This document shows, piece by piece, positions 1 through 10,609 of a DNA stretch of 64,000 bases. A program made the translations under genes and the position numbers. Under the pieces are notes generated by a model, which was given only the letters and a program-made list of their open reading frames with translations, did not search any database and was not told the DNA's origin. How positions within the stretch are numbered: the stretch's first letter is position 1; each line of letters begins with the position of its first letter. Source of the DNA: Lamellibrachia satsuma (lineage: Eukaryota; Annelida; Polychaeta; Sabellida; Siboglinidae); assembly GCA_033239005.1 (NCBI GenBank), contig BSQZ01000009.1, forward strand, positions 7,861,752-7,925,751. Direction: 5' to 3'.

Positions 1-21
1 TTCAATGATTGTAGCAAAACC

Positions 22-485
22 TTGTTGAACACACATCATCTTAATTTCATGGGCCACGCCATACTGTTAGATAACCCTATGTCATGAATGTCAGTCTAGC
101 CAAATTTGCTCGCCAAATGAAAACATATTATATTTTGTATATACCTATTCCTAGAGTTGCCAATAGAATATGGCTATGCTGTTTGTGTCCAAACTCAACT
201 TATGTAACATATTTTGGCCTTTGTTTACTAAACTAGTACTCTTTCTGGCAAAATAACACATCTGTTTGACACTGCGTTCTGTGTATGCCAGCCTCCCTTA
301 ATACTTCACAATAGTCTGGGTTATCCCGATTTTCATAGAACTGCGCATGCGCTTATTGGTCGTGCTGGTTAATATGTCAGCGCTCAGTTAACTGGAGAAA
401 TTACCAGAATCTCCCAATACATTGCGTAAACCAGTGGCGCGATATTCTTGTCTTTTAGGTGCATAGATCCAAAACCATGACTTTT
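22..485 (+). repeat. Dispersed repeat A, copy 1
   Basis: This segment resembles two separated blocks elsewhere in the window. Bases 22-290 match 29360-29528, and bases 373-485 match 31765-31945, including shared phrases such as ACATATTTTGGCCTTTGTTT and GGTGCATAGATCCAAAACC. The first block carries about 100 bases (roughly 60-175) that the other copy lacks. No coding capacity is recognisable. It is an old interspersed repeat of unknown class. Confidence 0.7.
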
Positions 486-575
486 GTTTCGCTTTAACAT
501 TGTGTACAAACAATGGCAATCATCAGTTGGTTTACTGTCACATAAAGCACTGTTTATGCTTCAAAGAGCTGTAAG

Positions 576-923
576 CAGGGTTGAAAAAATCCTGATTTTT
601 TTTAAATCAATAAAATCGGATTTTTTGGATTTAAATCAGATTTTGTTTATTTATTTGATTTTTTTAAAATCTGGTATACACAATGTCATAAAATATTTTA
701 CTATCAGGCTATCTGGTGTCAATACAGCTACACAAGTGTGCGCACTTTGTGCTTTTGTATTAAAAAACACAAAACTTTGTTGATCTCGATGCTTGTAAAC
801 AATTATTTGTGTTAAAATCGTATAAATCAGCGATTCAAAAACCAAAAGTCAAAAAAAAAAAAAATCATAAATCAATGATTTTTTTGGAGCGATTTAAATC
901 ATGATTTAAATCAAACAACCCTG
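576..923. mobile_element. hAT-type MITE, short copy
   Basis: The element starts CAGGGTTG and ends CAACCCTG, a perfect 8-bp terminal inverted repeat. It is flanked by near-identical 8-bp duplications, GCTGTAAG at 568-575 and GCTGTAAA at 924-931. The terminal thirds are made of repeated GATTTAAATC-like palindromes. An 8-bp target duplication and a CAG start are the hAT superfamily signature. The middle (about 680-840) is shared with a longer copy at 28291-29133. It has no transposase and is presumably non-autonomous. Confidence 0.8.
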
Positions 924-931
924 GCTGTAAA

Positions 932-1779
932 GACAGCTAACAGTCTCGTGTCTTGGTTCTTCCATGTGGAACAACACAACAAAAGCTCACAAAGTTGTAG
1001 GTCACATATAATATATTATTATGGATAGTTTTAGTTATTTATGCTCATATAAATTATTAAAATGTGCTGTATCTGCAGCGACCTGAGGGTATGGTGTCCT
1101 GAGGGTGTGTGACCTCGAAAGAGAGGATTGTCAGTGGTGTCGGTATGATTGTCAGTGACACACTGTGTAACACTAGGTTAGATCTGATGTTGTAAGTAAA
1201 CTGTTTAGCCATTTTGGTTAAAGCTCCCAATTTTTTTTAGCCAAATACAAATTGCTTTAGCCAATTTTTTGGCATCCATCAAGACGACAAATGCTCATGT
1301 ATTCTGCATGCTTTTCAATGAAAATGCTAGTGGCCAAATTGGCTCAAATTAGTAACTTTTGTTTAGCCAAATCCGATGGCATGTGGCCAGTAGCGCTAGC
1401 CTAATCATGGCCAATGTCTTCTCATGACACAGCGACACTTAGTCTCATACTCAATGAAACTATGGCTTGGTAAGTGACTTACTATGCTACATTCAGTGTC
1501 ATATTCAATTCTTAGTCAGTGTAATGCCATGTCCTAAACATCGTCACACTTTGTAATGACACTAGATGTCCTACTAGTGTCATGATCAGTTTCATCATGT
1601 CATACTCAGTGTCTCAATGTGTCATGCCAAATGTCACACATTGTCTCTCACATTTAATGTATACAGTGTCACTTTCAGTCAATGTCACTGTGTCACACTA
1701 TGTCACACTAAGTGTGTCACTGACACACTGTTCTGCCACGATGTGAATATCATAGCTGCTTAATTAATAACTGCATTTC
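932..1779. other. Unassigned region with TGTCA-rich stretch
   Basis: No gene was recognised. Bases about 1420-1735 are rich in loosely repeated TGTCAC/TGTCAT words without a fixed period, which looks like a decayed satellite. Bases 1230-1410 are AT-rich and contain repeated TTTAGCCA words that could be the remnant of a mobile element, but no ends were found. Confidence 0.4.
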
Positions 1780-2248
1780 TACAGAATTTCTCTCCCGTAT
1801 TCCTCACTCACTCCTCTGCTTCCCCCCTTTCTCCCTCACTCCTTCTTTCCACCTTTCCCTGCATCCATCCCTCTTTCACTAATTCCCTCATTCCCTTACT
1901 CTCTCTCTCCTACCTCAACATGCCTCCTTCTTTCCTTTACACCACCACATGCTGCCTTCCTCCAAACTCTCCCTATTTGACTGCCTGTCTGTTTCCTACT
2001 TTTCCTGCCTCTCTTTTTTCTCTCTCTTCTCTCCCTCCCTCGCCCTCTCCCTCTCCACCTCCCTCCCCCTCCCCTCTCCTCCAACCCATTCTCCTTCTCC
2101 TTCCCTCTCTCCCCTCTCCCTCTCTCCACATTACCCTCTCCCCTCCTGCTCCTGACCCTCCCCCTCCCCTCCCCTCCACCTCCTCTCTCACTCCTTCTCC
2201 CTCTCCCTCTCCCTCCCCTCCCCTCCCCTCCCCTCCCCTCCCTCACAC
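1780..2248. repeat. Polypyrimidine (CT-rich) tract
   Basis: About 470 bases are almost pure C and T on the plus strand, ending in a run of CCCCT units at about 2205-2241. The open frames on both strands here (Ser/Pro-rich on plus, Gly/Arg/Glu-rich on minus) are by-products of the composition. The mirror-like homopyrimidine structure could form triplex or i-motif/G-quadruplex DNA; that is inference from composition. Confidence 0.85.
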
Positions 2249-3178
2249 ACATATACAGTGTACTGTGTAGCCTGCCTGAATAGGAAAACAGGAAGTGGAC
2301 AAAGATCACGATTACAGTAATGTGTAAAAAGCGGAATCAATTACTGCCAGACAAATATGAGCTGACGCTGCCTGACTGCACTTAGGCCTCCCTCATTAGT
2401 TGTGTCTGGACCATGATAATCTGCAGCACAGACACCCACATCCAGAAATGTGGTTATGTAACACAAGTGTGGGAGTTAGTGTGTCTCAGATAAGCCTAAC
2501 ATTATTCAAAGCACACAGTTCTTCTAAACAGCATCCCCAGCTTCTCGAAATTGGCAGACCACTCACAAATCAATAGCCCATTTTGAAGGATTATTATCAT
2601 TGGTTTCAGAACAACGTTGAGGAAATTGCTGTCTACATGAGTTTTTTAGAACAGTATTAAGGAAATTAGATTCTATCTTGCACAATCAATTTGTCCATGT
2701 GTTCCGAGAACTAGACAAATAACATCTTTGAGAGCCATTCATCACGCTGCAAGGCAGCTAACTTGCCCTTGCAACAAGAATCAGCCGATTTATTTACAGA
2801 CACGGGCCAACACTGGAGTCGTGGAAAGCTAAAATGACAGACCACAGCATTTAATAATGTGGGAGGCCAGACTGGATCAGATGCAATTAATACCCACTAG
2901 ATGGCATCACCTTTCCACACATAAGTGCTGCTCGATATTGCATCTGGACAAAAATACTTTGGTCAACAGAGGAGTCATTGTGCAACAAATCATGGTTTAT
3001 TTTCACTGAATTTTCTATTATTATTTTATATTGCCATACAACAAACGGATGTTTATAAACCAAGTCACCTGATTCTCCTTCATTTGTGCCACTGTGTTAG
3101 GCCGCATCTGTCAGGTCTTCACAAAAATAACAAGTGCTACTATGAGTGAAAATGTTCACCAGACTGGATGGTTCAAAT
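2249..3178. other. Unassigned intergenic sequence
   Basis: I see no recognisable gene, RNA or mobile element here. A 74-codon open frame at 2925-3149 has no recognisable domain and is treated as chance. Confidence 0.4.
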
Positions 3179-3318
3179 GAGTAATGTTTTTACTTATTTC
3201 ACAGTCAGTTTACCTTTTTCTTTCCGTGATGTTTCAACTGCTATCAGCAATCTTCTTCAGACGACTACCACTAGATGACGACACGGTAGTCATTCTATGC
3301 AGACCTATCACTCTGGTG
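3179..3318 (+). repeat. Left inverted arm of Penelope-like element
   Basis: About 140 bases are nearly identical to the reverse complement of 4054-4194, with a few substitutions (for example GATGACGACACGG against GATGATGACACGG). The arm contains an internal small palindrome, GACTACC...GGTAGTC. The start of the truncated RT frame overlaps this arm, so that part of the frame is not transposase or RT sequence. Confidence 0.85.
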
Positions 3319-4053
3319 ATCCATACTTTACTAGACAGATGGGAAACACTTGTGACAGAGAAAGAAGATAAATGGAAAGGGAGAGAACACATCAAGGAAG
3401 CTCTAACGAGATGCAGGTATCCTCAAAGGACCATATCAACAGTACAGAGAAATATGAAAACAAAGAAGGAAGATAACATCATGAAAAAGACAGTGAAAAA
3501 AGACAAAAGCAAAGGCATGGTGGACTTCCATATGTCCAAGGATTATCTGGAACAGCATCACGAGTCATGAAGAAATACAAGGTGAACACAGCAATGAAGC
3601 CTCACAACACCATCAAGAGGTCACTAGTAAGACCAAAAGACAAAGTCGAACCACAACAGATGTGTGAAGGGGTGTATTCCATAATGTGTAAGAACTGTAA
3701 TGCCACATACATTGAAGAAATTAAACGTACCCTAGGAACCCGCATCAAAGAACACAAAGATGCTGAGAAAGCATCGGCTAGCAGACCCTACACCTGAAGC
3801 AACAGAAAAACTTCAGAAAAAGAGATGCATGAATCAGATATCACAGATCATGACTCAACAGAATTCCATAGTAGACTGGGAGGGGGCTAAATTTGTAGAC
3901 AGAGAGTCAGACTGGAGAACAAGAGGCATCAAAGAAATGATATGGATAAGAAAAACCAAAGATAGCATGAATCAAGATGAGGACCGATACCGACTCTCAC
4001 ATATCTACGATGATCTCCTGAAGGGCCACCCAGGCGTGACTGCGGCGGGCACA

Positions 4054-4194
4054 CACCAGAGTGATACGTCTGTGTAGAATGACTACCGTGTCATCATCTA
4101 GTGGTAGTCGTCTGAAGAAGATTGCTGATAGTAGTCGAAGTATCACGGGAAAAAAAAGGTAAACTGACTGTGAAATAAGTAAAAATATTACTCA
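4054..4194 (-). repeat. Right inverted arm of Penelope-like element
   Basis: This is the inverted partner of 3179-3318. The end of the endonuclease frame lies in it. It contains CTGATAGTAGTCGAAG, which loosely resembles the CUGAUGA...GAA core of the hammerhead ribozymes reported in Penelope terminal repeats; the stem is too short here for a firm call. Confidence 0.8.
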
Positions 4195-4204
4195 ACAAAT
4201 GCTA

Positions 4205-5255
4205 CATACTATTTGTATTACAACTTACCACAGTCTCCCCTACTTGTATTACAACTTGCCTCAGTCCCCCATACTTTTATTACAACTTGCCCCAGTCTCC
4301 CCTGCTTCTATTACAACTTGCCCCAGTCTACCCTACTTGTATTACAACTTGCCCCAGTCTCCCCACTTATATTACAACTTGTCCCAGTCTACCCTACTTG
4401 TATTACAACTTGCCCCAGTCTCCCCACTTATATTACAACTTGTCCCAGTCTACCCTACTTGTATTACAACTTGCCCCAGTCTCCCCACTTATATTACAAC
4501 TTGTCCCAGTCTTCCTACTTCTATCACAACATGTGCACATCTCCTCTTCTATTACAGCTTGCCAGTCTCCCATATTTATATTACAACATGCCCCCATCTC
4601 CCATACTTCTATTGGAATTTGCCCCAGTCTCACATACATCTATTACAACATGCTCCCATCTCCCGTACTTATATTACAACTTACCAAGTCTCTCATACTT
4701 TTATAACAATTTGCCCCAGGCTCCCAGACTTCTATTACAACTTGCCCCAGCCTCCCCACTTCACTTACAACTTGCATGGTCTCCCTTACTAAAAGTTACT
4801 TCCATTACAACTTGCCCCAATCTTCCATACTTATAATTACACATTGCCCCAGTTTCCCATACTTATATTACAACTTGCCCCAAGCCTCCTATACTTCTAT
4901 TACAACTTGCCCCAGTCTCTCATACTGCTATTACAACTTATCCCAGTCTCCCATACTTCTATGACAACATGCCCCCATCTCTCATACTTGTATTACAACT
5001 TGCCGCAGTATCGCATACTTGTATTACAATATGCCCCCATGTCCCATACTTATATTACAACTTGTCCCAGTTTCTCATACTTCTATTACAACTTGTCCCA
5101 GTCTCCCATACTTCTATTATAACATGCCACAATCTCTCCTACTTCCATTACAACATGTGCCAGTCTCCCTTGCTTCCATTACAACTTGCCACAGCCTCCC
5201 CTACTTCTATTACAACTTGCCCCAGTCTCCCCTACTTATGTTACAACTCGCCGCC
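4205..5255. repeat. 31-bp minisatellite, about 34 copies
   Basis: The unit is close to CTTGTATTACAACTTGCCCC followed by AGTCTCCCCTA. Between about 4320 and 4505 a 61-bp dimer of two unit variants repeats three times almost perfectly. Since 31 is one more than a multiple of three, every frame cycles through the same 31-residue peptide, and all three plus-strand frames stay open for 140-200 codons. These frames are repeat by-products, not genes. Confidence 0.95.
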
Positions 5256-6035
5256 CCTACACAGTCCTGGTCCTGACTGGCATCACTGAAACACTGACTC
5301 TGTGTAGCTCTTCAGAAGTGACAGTAAGACTGTCTGCTACAGTTACAGCTGCACTGGCACTGCGGGGGCATTGGCTGGCACTGCACCACAGGTAATATCA
5401 TACAGTGGTACTGGCACCACACTGGCACTAGTGTGAATACAGCAGCAATGGCACTGACAGGCACTAAAGCAAATGCAAAAAATTTCACAGACAAAGTTGA
5501 CATGTTTAATAAATGTGGGCGTGACTGAGCCCCCCTCTGCCACGAGAGGTGATCAGGTCCTGACACTCAAACAACAACGATGAAATTCGTCAAATGGACG
5601 AGACGTTCCGGTTTCTTGGATTGTTGGATTTGACATGTTATTTACCGCTAAACAAACTTATTTTTGGAGAATACAAACGGGTTTCTTGAGAGGTAAACAA
5701 CATTTCAAATGCAATAAAGGCAGTGTTATGGGAGATGCAAACTGTTGTGTACTAGAGCACTCTATCTGTCAGTCACAACCCTCTGCAGGCAGTCTGAACT
5801 GACATGGCGTATAACTAACTGTGTATCGTTCACTGCATCCATGCATTGGGAAAGCTGCACTGTTGAATGGCAGTCTCTGGGTCTACAGATTGACCTCACA
5901 TATATACAATGTCCTGTGCAACCACTGTGTGTAGTCAGGCAGGTTTCAATGAACTGTATGGCATAACCCCCACAGCTGAGCCAACGTTTATCAATGACTA
6001 TATAAGCAGTGAGCTATTCCCTGTGTAACCCTATT
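5256..6035. other. Unassigned; short CACTGGCA repeats
   Basis: No gene was recognised. Bases 5345-5470 contain several loosely spaced ACTGGCACT words. The remainder holds nothing I can identify. Confidence 0.4.
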
Positions 6036-6330
6036 CCACCCTACTGTACTCAGTCAGTACCCCAAGTCTGCCGGGATGACCCAGTGGCAGCTGTCCCACA
6101 CTCCACATAACTGTCTCCATCTTCTCCCGCCTCCTTCCCCCTCCCTCCCACGCATACCCCCTCCTCTGCTGTAACAAGTGTCTGGTGGGAACTGGAGGAA
6201 ATTGTGGGTGGAAACATGAACTACATCCACAGAACAACCAGAAAAACCACAATGGGGCGCCAACTGGAGGGCACCAGCAGGGCGTCAGCACAGGAGGGCA
6301 TGACACATTGCAACAAGTGGCACAAACAAG
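6036..6330. repeat. Dispersed repeat B, copy 1
   Basis: The segment from CCCTACTGTACTCAGTCAGT to GGAGGGCATGA is similar to 17988-18130 and 18815-18905 together, where the second copy is split by unrelated sequence. Shared phrases include CAGTGG.AGCTGTCC, CTCCACATA..TGTCTCC and CAGAAAAACCACAATGGGGC. No transposase or tail was seen, so its class is unknown. Confidence 0.7.
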
Positions 6331-6347
6331 GACAGTTTAGTAGGCTT

Positions 6348-6357
6348 ATATATAATG

Positions 6358-6445
<88 letters not shown>
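6348..6445. repeat. (TA)n microsatellite with (GTAT)n core
   Basis: About 98 bases of alternating TA, interrupted by four GTAT units at 6381-6396. The Tyr/Ile-rich reading frames across it are artefacts. Confidence 0.95.
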
Positions 6446-6447
<2 letters not shown>

Positions 6448-7631
6448 TACAGTGTGATATAATGAGTTATGGATGTAAATAAACTGAAAAAGCCAAAAAC
6501 CTGAAAAAATGTTCACTTGCAAATGTTCACTTTTTTGCGGGAAACGGCTCAGAGATTCAAGTAAAAGACACATGGTAGAAAAGAAGGAGGTGCCACCAAC
6601 ACAAAAATTTTTAAGTCTCTGAAAAAGTCTCCCGGAATCGCCAGGAGACTCCCAGAAACAGCATCCTTGTGCCTTGCATGTTGAATTGTTTATAATAAGC
6701 GTTAAATGAATGATCCCCATTATTGTTCATTGATGTATAATTCGTTAAATGAAGCCCACCAATACACCTCCACTTTATATGAGTTCTATTTAATTCATAT
6801 ATGTTTGCTAATTGTCACAAATGGTGCACATTATAATTGAAGAAACATATTTTAAAAATAGGTTTCACAAACAAAAAATGCCTCCATCACCTAGGGTCTC
6901 AAATGCCTTCATTACTCGGGATCACAAATTTTTAAGAAAAGAAAATGTTTCAGTTCTAGCCCTTCCACTAAATATTATGTTAGTTGCTGTAATAAAACAT
7001 TTAGGCTACTGCCGGTCAGGTAAGGGATTTTTATTGTACGGTAATATATTTCAGGAGTAGAACAACTTGTTTTATTCCTATACCATCATAGTAGTAAACA
7101 TGTTATTACTAATCCACAAGGAAATATTCGATTGCCACAATATTTATATTAACATGTCAGTGTACCATTTAACAGTACACGTGCAGTGTATTGGGAGCTA
7201 AAGCTGATGTAGTGTAATTTTTATGCGTGGCGAGGATGTGAAATATTCCAATTTACGCACAATTCTCTTATATCCTGAGACCCTCCGATTTATGCACAAT
7301 TCTCCGAGACCCTCCGATTTACGCACAAATCTCCTGCATTTGCACTTCTGAAAGTTAACATGACTTGTATGGCTTATGAATAACTTCACCTAAATGACTA
7401 AGCTGATTGCTGTACTTCAATAAACCATCAGTCAACTCATATAGGGATCGAGGGACCACAATGACAAGTCTTCAAGTTAAATGCTTCCATATATGCTAGA
7501 CTAATAGTTGTCATACTATATGTCCACACTATAAACAGGACTGAGCTTTGTGTCATGCCAACCATCGTCGCGAGCCAGCAGTAGTTTTACTATTACTCCT
7601 GGTTTATATCCTACACACTGAATGGAATTGC
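6446..7631. other. Unassigned; short tandem repeat at 7245-7340
   Basis: No gene was recognised. Bases 7245-7340 hold about 2.5 copies of a unit near 31-40 bp built from GAGACCCTCCGATTTA followed by GCACAATTCTCC. The rest is AT-rich and carries no recognisable element. Confidence 0.45.
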
Positions 7632-8325
7632 ACCAAATGAAATCAAATCAATCAAATCAAATAAAAAATATTTATTTCCAACGTCACATGACAACAGCAG
7701 TACCATAGTATAGGATCATAACGTATATTAAATTTAGATAAAAATTGTCACACATATACAGTGTACATCTACATACAGTATTAATGATGTGTTGGAAACA
7801 GGGAGAATTGAAGTTTAAGCTTATGTCTACTCCCCCAGTACATTCCATCAATAAATATTACAAGTACTTTTAATTAGCTGTAGTAAAGATACATTGTTGT
7901 TGGTGGGTTGTTAATTGTGTTACAAGATAATGGTATTAATAAACAATACACCCAGTGTACATCAATCAAGATAATAATAATTGAAAATATTACTGTAACA
8001 TACACAAAATCTCATGACTGCATTATTGCCATATATCTCTCAACAACAGATGATTTGTACCTTTTTTGAATATAGAATTATTTTGACACTTTCTTAGGCA
8101 TGCAGATAAACTATTCCACTGTTTGACTCCAACTGTAGTCATACACATAGCCTTCAGTGTGGTTCGAACACACATTTGTCTAAAGATATCTCTCTGTCTT
8201 GTAACATGACAACATTCGTCTCTCGAATGAAAAAGTTTCAGAATATTTTTTCACAAGTAAATTGTATTTCACCTTGTACGTTGTGATAGTTGTCTTATAT
8301 TCAATACAATCAAGACTTCATAATA
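7632..8325 (-). mobile_element. LINE 3' fragment (RT C-terminus and tail)
   Basis: On the minus strand, about 8250 to 8022 reads as the C-terminal end of a non-LTR reverse transcriptase. A Thr-Arg-Gln segment is followed by VGVKQWNSLSACLR and FKKGTNHLLL, then a stop; this VKxWNSL...LR...FKK pattern is typical of LINE ORF2 ends. The downstream minus-strand sequence is a 3' UTR that ends at about 7640 in GAAATAAA-like and (TTTGA)n-type repeats, typical of LINE tails. The fragment is 5'-truncated. I cannot place the clade. Confidence 0.65.
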
Positions 8326-8331
8326 TTATGG

Positions 8332-8574
8332 TTAATAAACAAGTTGTTGGAATGGTCTTGAGCTTTTGCTCCATACATAATTCGGTCGACATGTTTCAAG
8401 GAACCAATTAAAGTTAAGTTCCTGTATGCCAGCCTCGTAAATTCCAGCGAACAATCCATTGGTTACCACAGCTATTGACCCACCCATGATTGAACAAAAC
8501 AGAACTAATGCAAAGTAAAGTCCAGTAATACCACAAGGCGGCCTACTAGCTTGCGCTAGCTGGGGAGATGTCAT
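8332..8574 (-). CDS. Unassigned 80-codon open frame
   Basis: This frame directly precedes the LINE fragment on the same strand but does not look like reverse transcriptase. It begins MTSPQLAQASRPP, has a hydrophobic glycine-rich stretch around residues 14-45 (GLYFALVLFCSIMGGSIAVV), and ends in a polar segment with FLETCRPNYVW. The composition is more protein-like than most short frames in this window. It could be an exon remnant, part of an unrecognised mobile element, or chance. No function is proposed. Confidence 0.2.
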   Translation of the reverse strand: MTSPQLAQASRPPCGITGLYFALVLFCSIMGGSIAVVTNGLFAGIYEAGIQELNFNWFLETCRPNYVWSKSSRPFQQLVY

Positions 8575-10039
8575 ACGGTCTCCCAGTTACAGTTTTAGAA
8601 AATCTGTACAGCCCATACAGCTACGTCATTAATCATTTCCCTATATAGATGTTTCTAGAAATACCGGTAGCGCCCTCTAACTGATACAATTCCAGGAATG
8701 ACATTTAAAGTGAGGGCTTGCAGAGTTCTAGTAAACACGTATTAGTCGGTGCTTTCATATGATTTGTTGTGACTTTCATGGAAATATTCCCCATTTAAAT
8801 GGTAATTAGGTATATTTCAGATAGGCCAGTCTTCCAAGAAATTAATAATTGCAGTTGTTATTCAAGTCAAATAAAATGCCCAGACTGAACTACCTAATTA
8901 TAGCGAGTCAAATTCAACAGTACAACACATTATTTGTGTTATTGTAGAAATCACCATGGTCTATGAATTAAAGCAATAATTGGTTGGAATTCACCTGCAA
9001 GGGACAATTAATTTTTTTACAATCAGGATTCAAGTCAGCCATCTATAAACCCCATCTGCAAAGTAATGAATATTGCACAAAATTGTAGTGATGCCATGTA
9101 ATTTTATTCTAAAATTATAACATATACAACCAATGCTTAGTTATGTGGACGCAAGTTGAAAGTCAGCCAAATCTAAGCAGACACTCCCCGTCAAATGTCC
9201 ACAAAACCAAGATGTTGTCTACATATGCAGGGGATCTTTCCATCACTGACAGGTCCATATTCTGCTAACCAGCAATTAGAAATGTAATCCCGTGTGCAGC
9301 AGAAGTGTTGTAGTCTACAAATGTACCCTTTTTTCTATTAAGAAAAAATTCAAGGTGCGAAAAATCCTTCAAAGGGGCGACCGTCTCAAAATCACTGGCA
9401 TTTGATTCATATGCCATGGACCAGGAAGTGAAATAATGATCTGTCCCCGCACAGCCTGCTAGTCAAAGTTCTTTTGAATCATTCAAACGTAAATCTTTTA
9501 ACATAAAGCTAACTCGAGTAGCCCTACATTCAAAATCAAATCAAGAGGCAGAAATTCAAGTAAAGGAACAATTCACCTGTGCGAAAGTTGTTCTGGCAGC
9601 ACCAGCTTAGTTCTGTCTCTAGTTTGGCACACACCTAAATGACTACATGTAGCTGGCGAATTTTTAGCATGCCCAATCCGTGTAGCAAATCAAACTTGGT
9701 AAATTGAATATTTTGACCTCTGTCCATGATATGCTGGCCCCAGACTACCAACCAGCAAGTGATTTAGGTAATCAGGTTCTAAAACTAACTTCAGAGGCAA
9801 TAAACAGTATTTTGTAACCACGTATATCATATTCACATTTTACTATATTAACCTTGTGGAGGAATTACTACTGTTCAAAATAAACACTTGTAATTGTCAA
9901 TACTGAATAGTTTTTTCTACAGATTTCTGAACACAAAATCGCTCAAAATTTTGCCAGAAATCCTGGGAACAGGGGAACATGTTTTTATAAAATGCTGTAA
10001 TTTGTATTGTAAATTATTGTAAATTTTTCATTTTAATTT
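8575..10039. other. Unassigned AT-rich sequence
   Basis: I see no gene, repeat array or mobile-element end that I can support. Confidence 0.4.
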
Positions 10040-10170
10040 TTACTATTTTGTCTTTGCTAATTGTGATCAAATGTCAACATTTTATTCCTCAACATGCCTG
10101 TATACATAGAAATAGGATATATTAATAAAATGTTGACATTAGATCACAATTTGCAAAGACAAAATAGTAA
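10040..10170. repeat. 47-bp inverted repeat (fold-back)
   Basis: The arms 10040-10086 and 10124-10170 are reverse complements with only two mismatches, separated by 37 bases. The arm begins TTACTATTTTGTCTTTGC and ends CAACATTTTATT. This could be a fold-back element or a small MITE. No target-site duplication is evident. Confidence 0.9.
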
Positions 10171-10228
10171 GTTTGTCAAAACTTTGAAAGTTATTCTACC
10201 TTGCGACTGACATTTGACAATGATCCCA

Positions 10229-10609
10229 TGCTATAACCCTATGCAACCCAGTAAAGAAAATGTAGCTGTATGTGTTAGCTTTGTAGCACTGCAAAAATTA
10301 TCAAATTCTGACAGTTATTTTTCAGGTTACACCATATTTTATCATGACAAATATAGAAATAAATATTTTCAAGATGGCGTGAACAAAACCAACGAAAATC
10401 AAGATTTCCAAAAGGGCAATACATGCACGTAATGAGCTAATGTTGTTGCAAAATGTATCCGCTAGGATGTGGCAAAATTTGGTAGCATTTAGTTCAGTAG
10501 TTAATCGCCAGGATTTTTTTATAGAGGGTCCTGTATGCGGCTGGCGGCGGCCGTTCCAGGACTGCACAGAGCGGCCAGCCGCGGCCATTGCGGGGTCTAA
10601 TGGGTTAAC
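10229..10609. mobile_element. Possible piggyBac-like MITE end
   Basis: The right edge reads ...GGGGTCTAATGGGTTAA (ending about 10609). In reverse complement that is TTAA followed by CCCATTAGACCCC, the form of a piggyBac-type terminus with its TTAA target. The left candidate, ATAACCCTATGCAACCCAG near 10230, is only roughly similar. A GC-rich palindromic block (CGGCTGGCGGCGGCCG) lies just inside the right end. Confidence 0.3.

Larger units (their letters stand above)
3179..4194 (+). mobile_element. Penelope-like retroelement, 5'-truncated, inverted arms
   Basis: Three overlapping plus-strand frames read consecutively as the C-terminal end of a Penelope-like element. The reverse-transcriptase thumb comes first (in the frame at 3184-3570, around HIKEAL), then the linker, then the GIY-YIG endonuclease (around 3666-3760, GVYSI ... 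TYIEEI ... RTLGTRIKEH), then the conserved tail (DRESDWRTRGIKE, SHIYDDLL) ending at a stop near 4075. Two frame changes, near 3530 and 3780, break it. The YIG glycine position reads E, so the nuclease is probably dead. The element is bounded by inverted copies of one sequence (3179-3318 and 4054-4194). Penelope-like elements are known to have direct or inverted terminal copies. Confidence 0.8.

Noticed and set aside
1896..2309. Long minus-strand Gly/Arg/Glu-rich frame (137 codons) and Ser/Pro-rich plus frames
   Set aside because: They are translations of a CT-rich tract on both strands; no domain and extreme composition.
4199..5289. Several 60-207 codon Leu/Tyr/Thr-rich frames
   Set aside because: All are phases of the 31-bp minisatellite.
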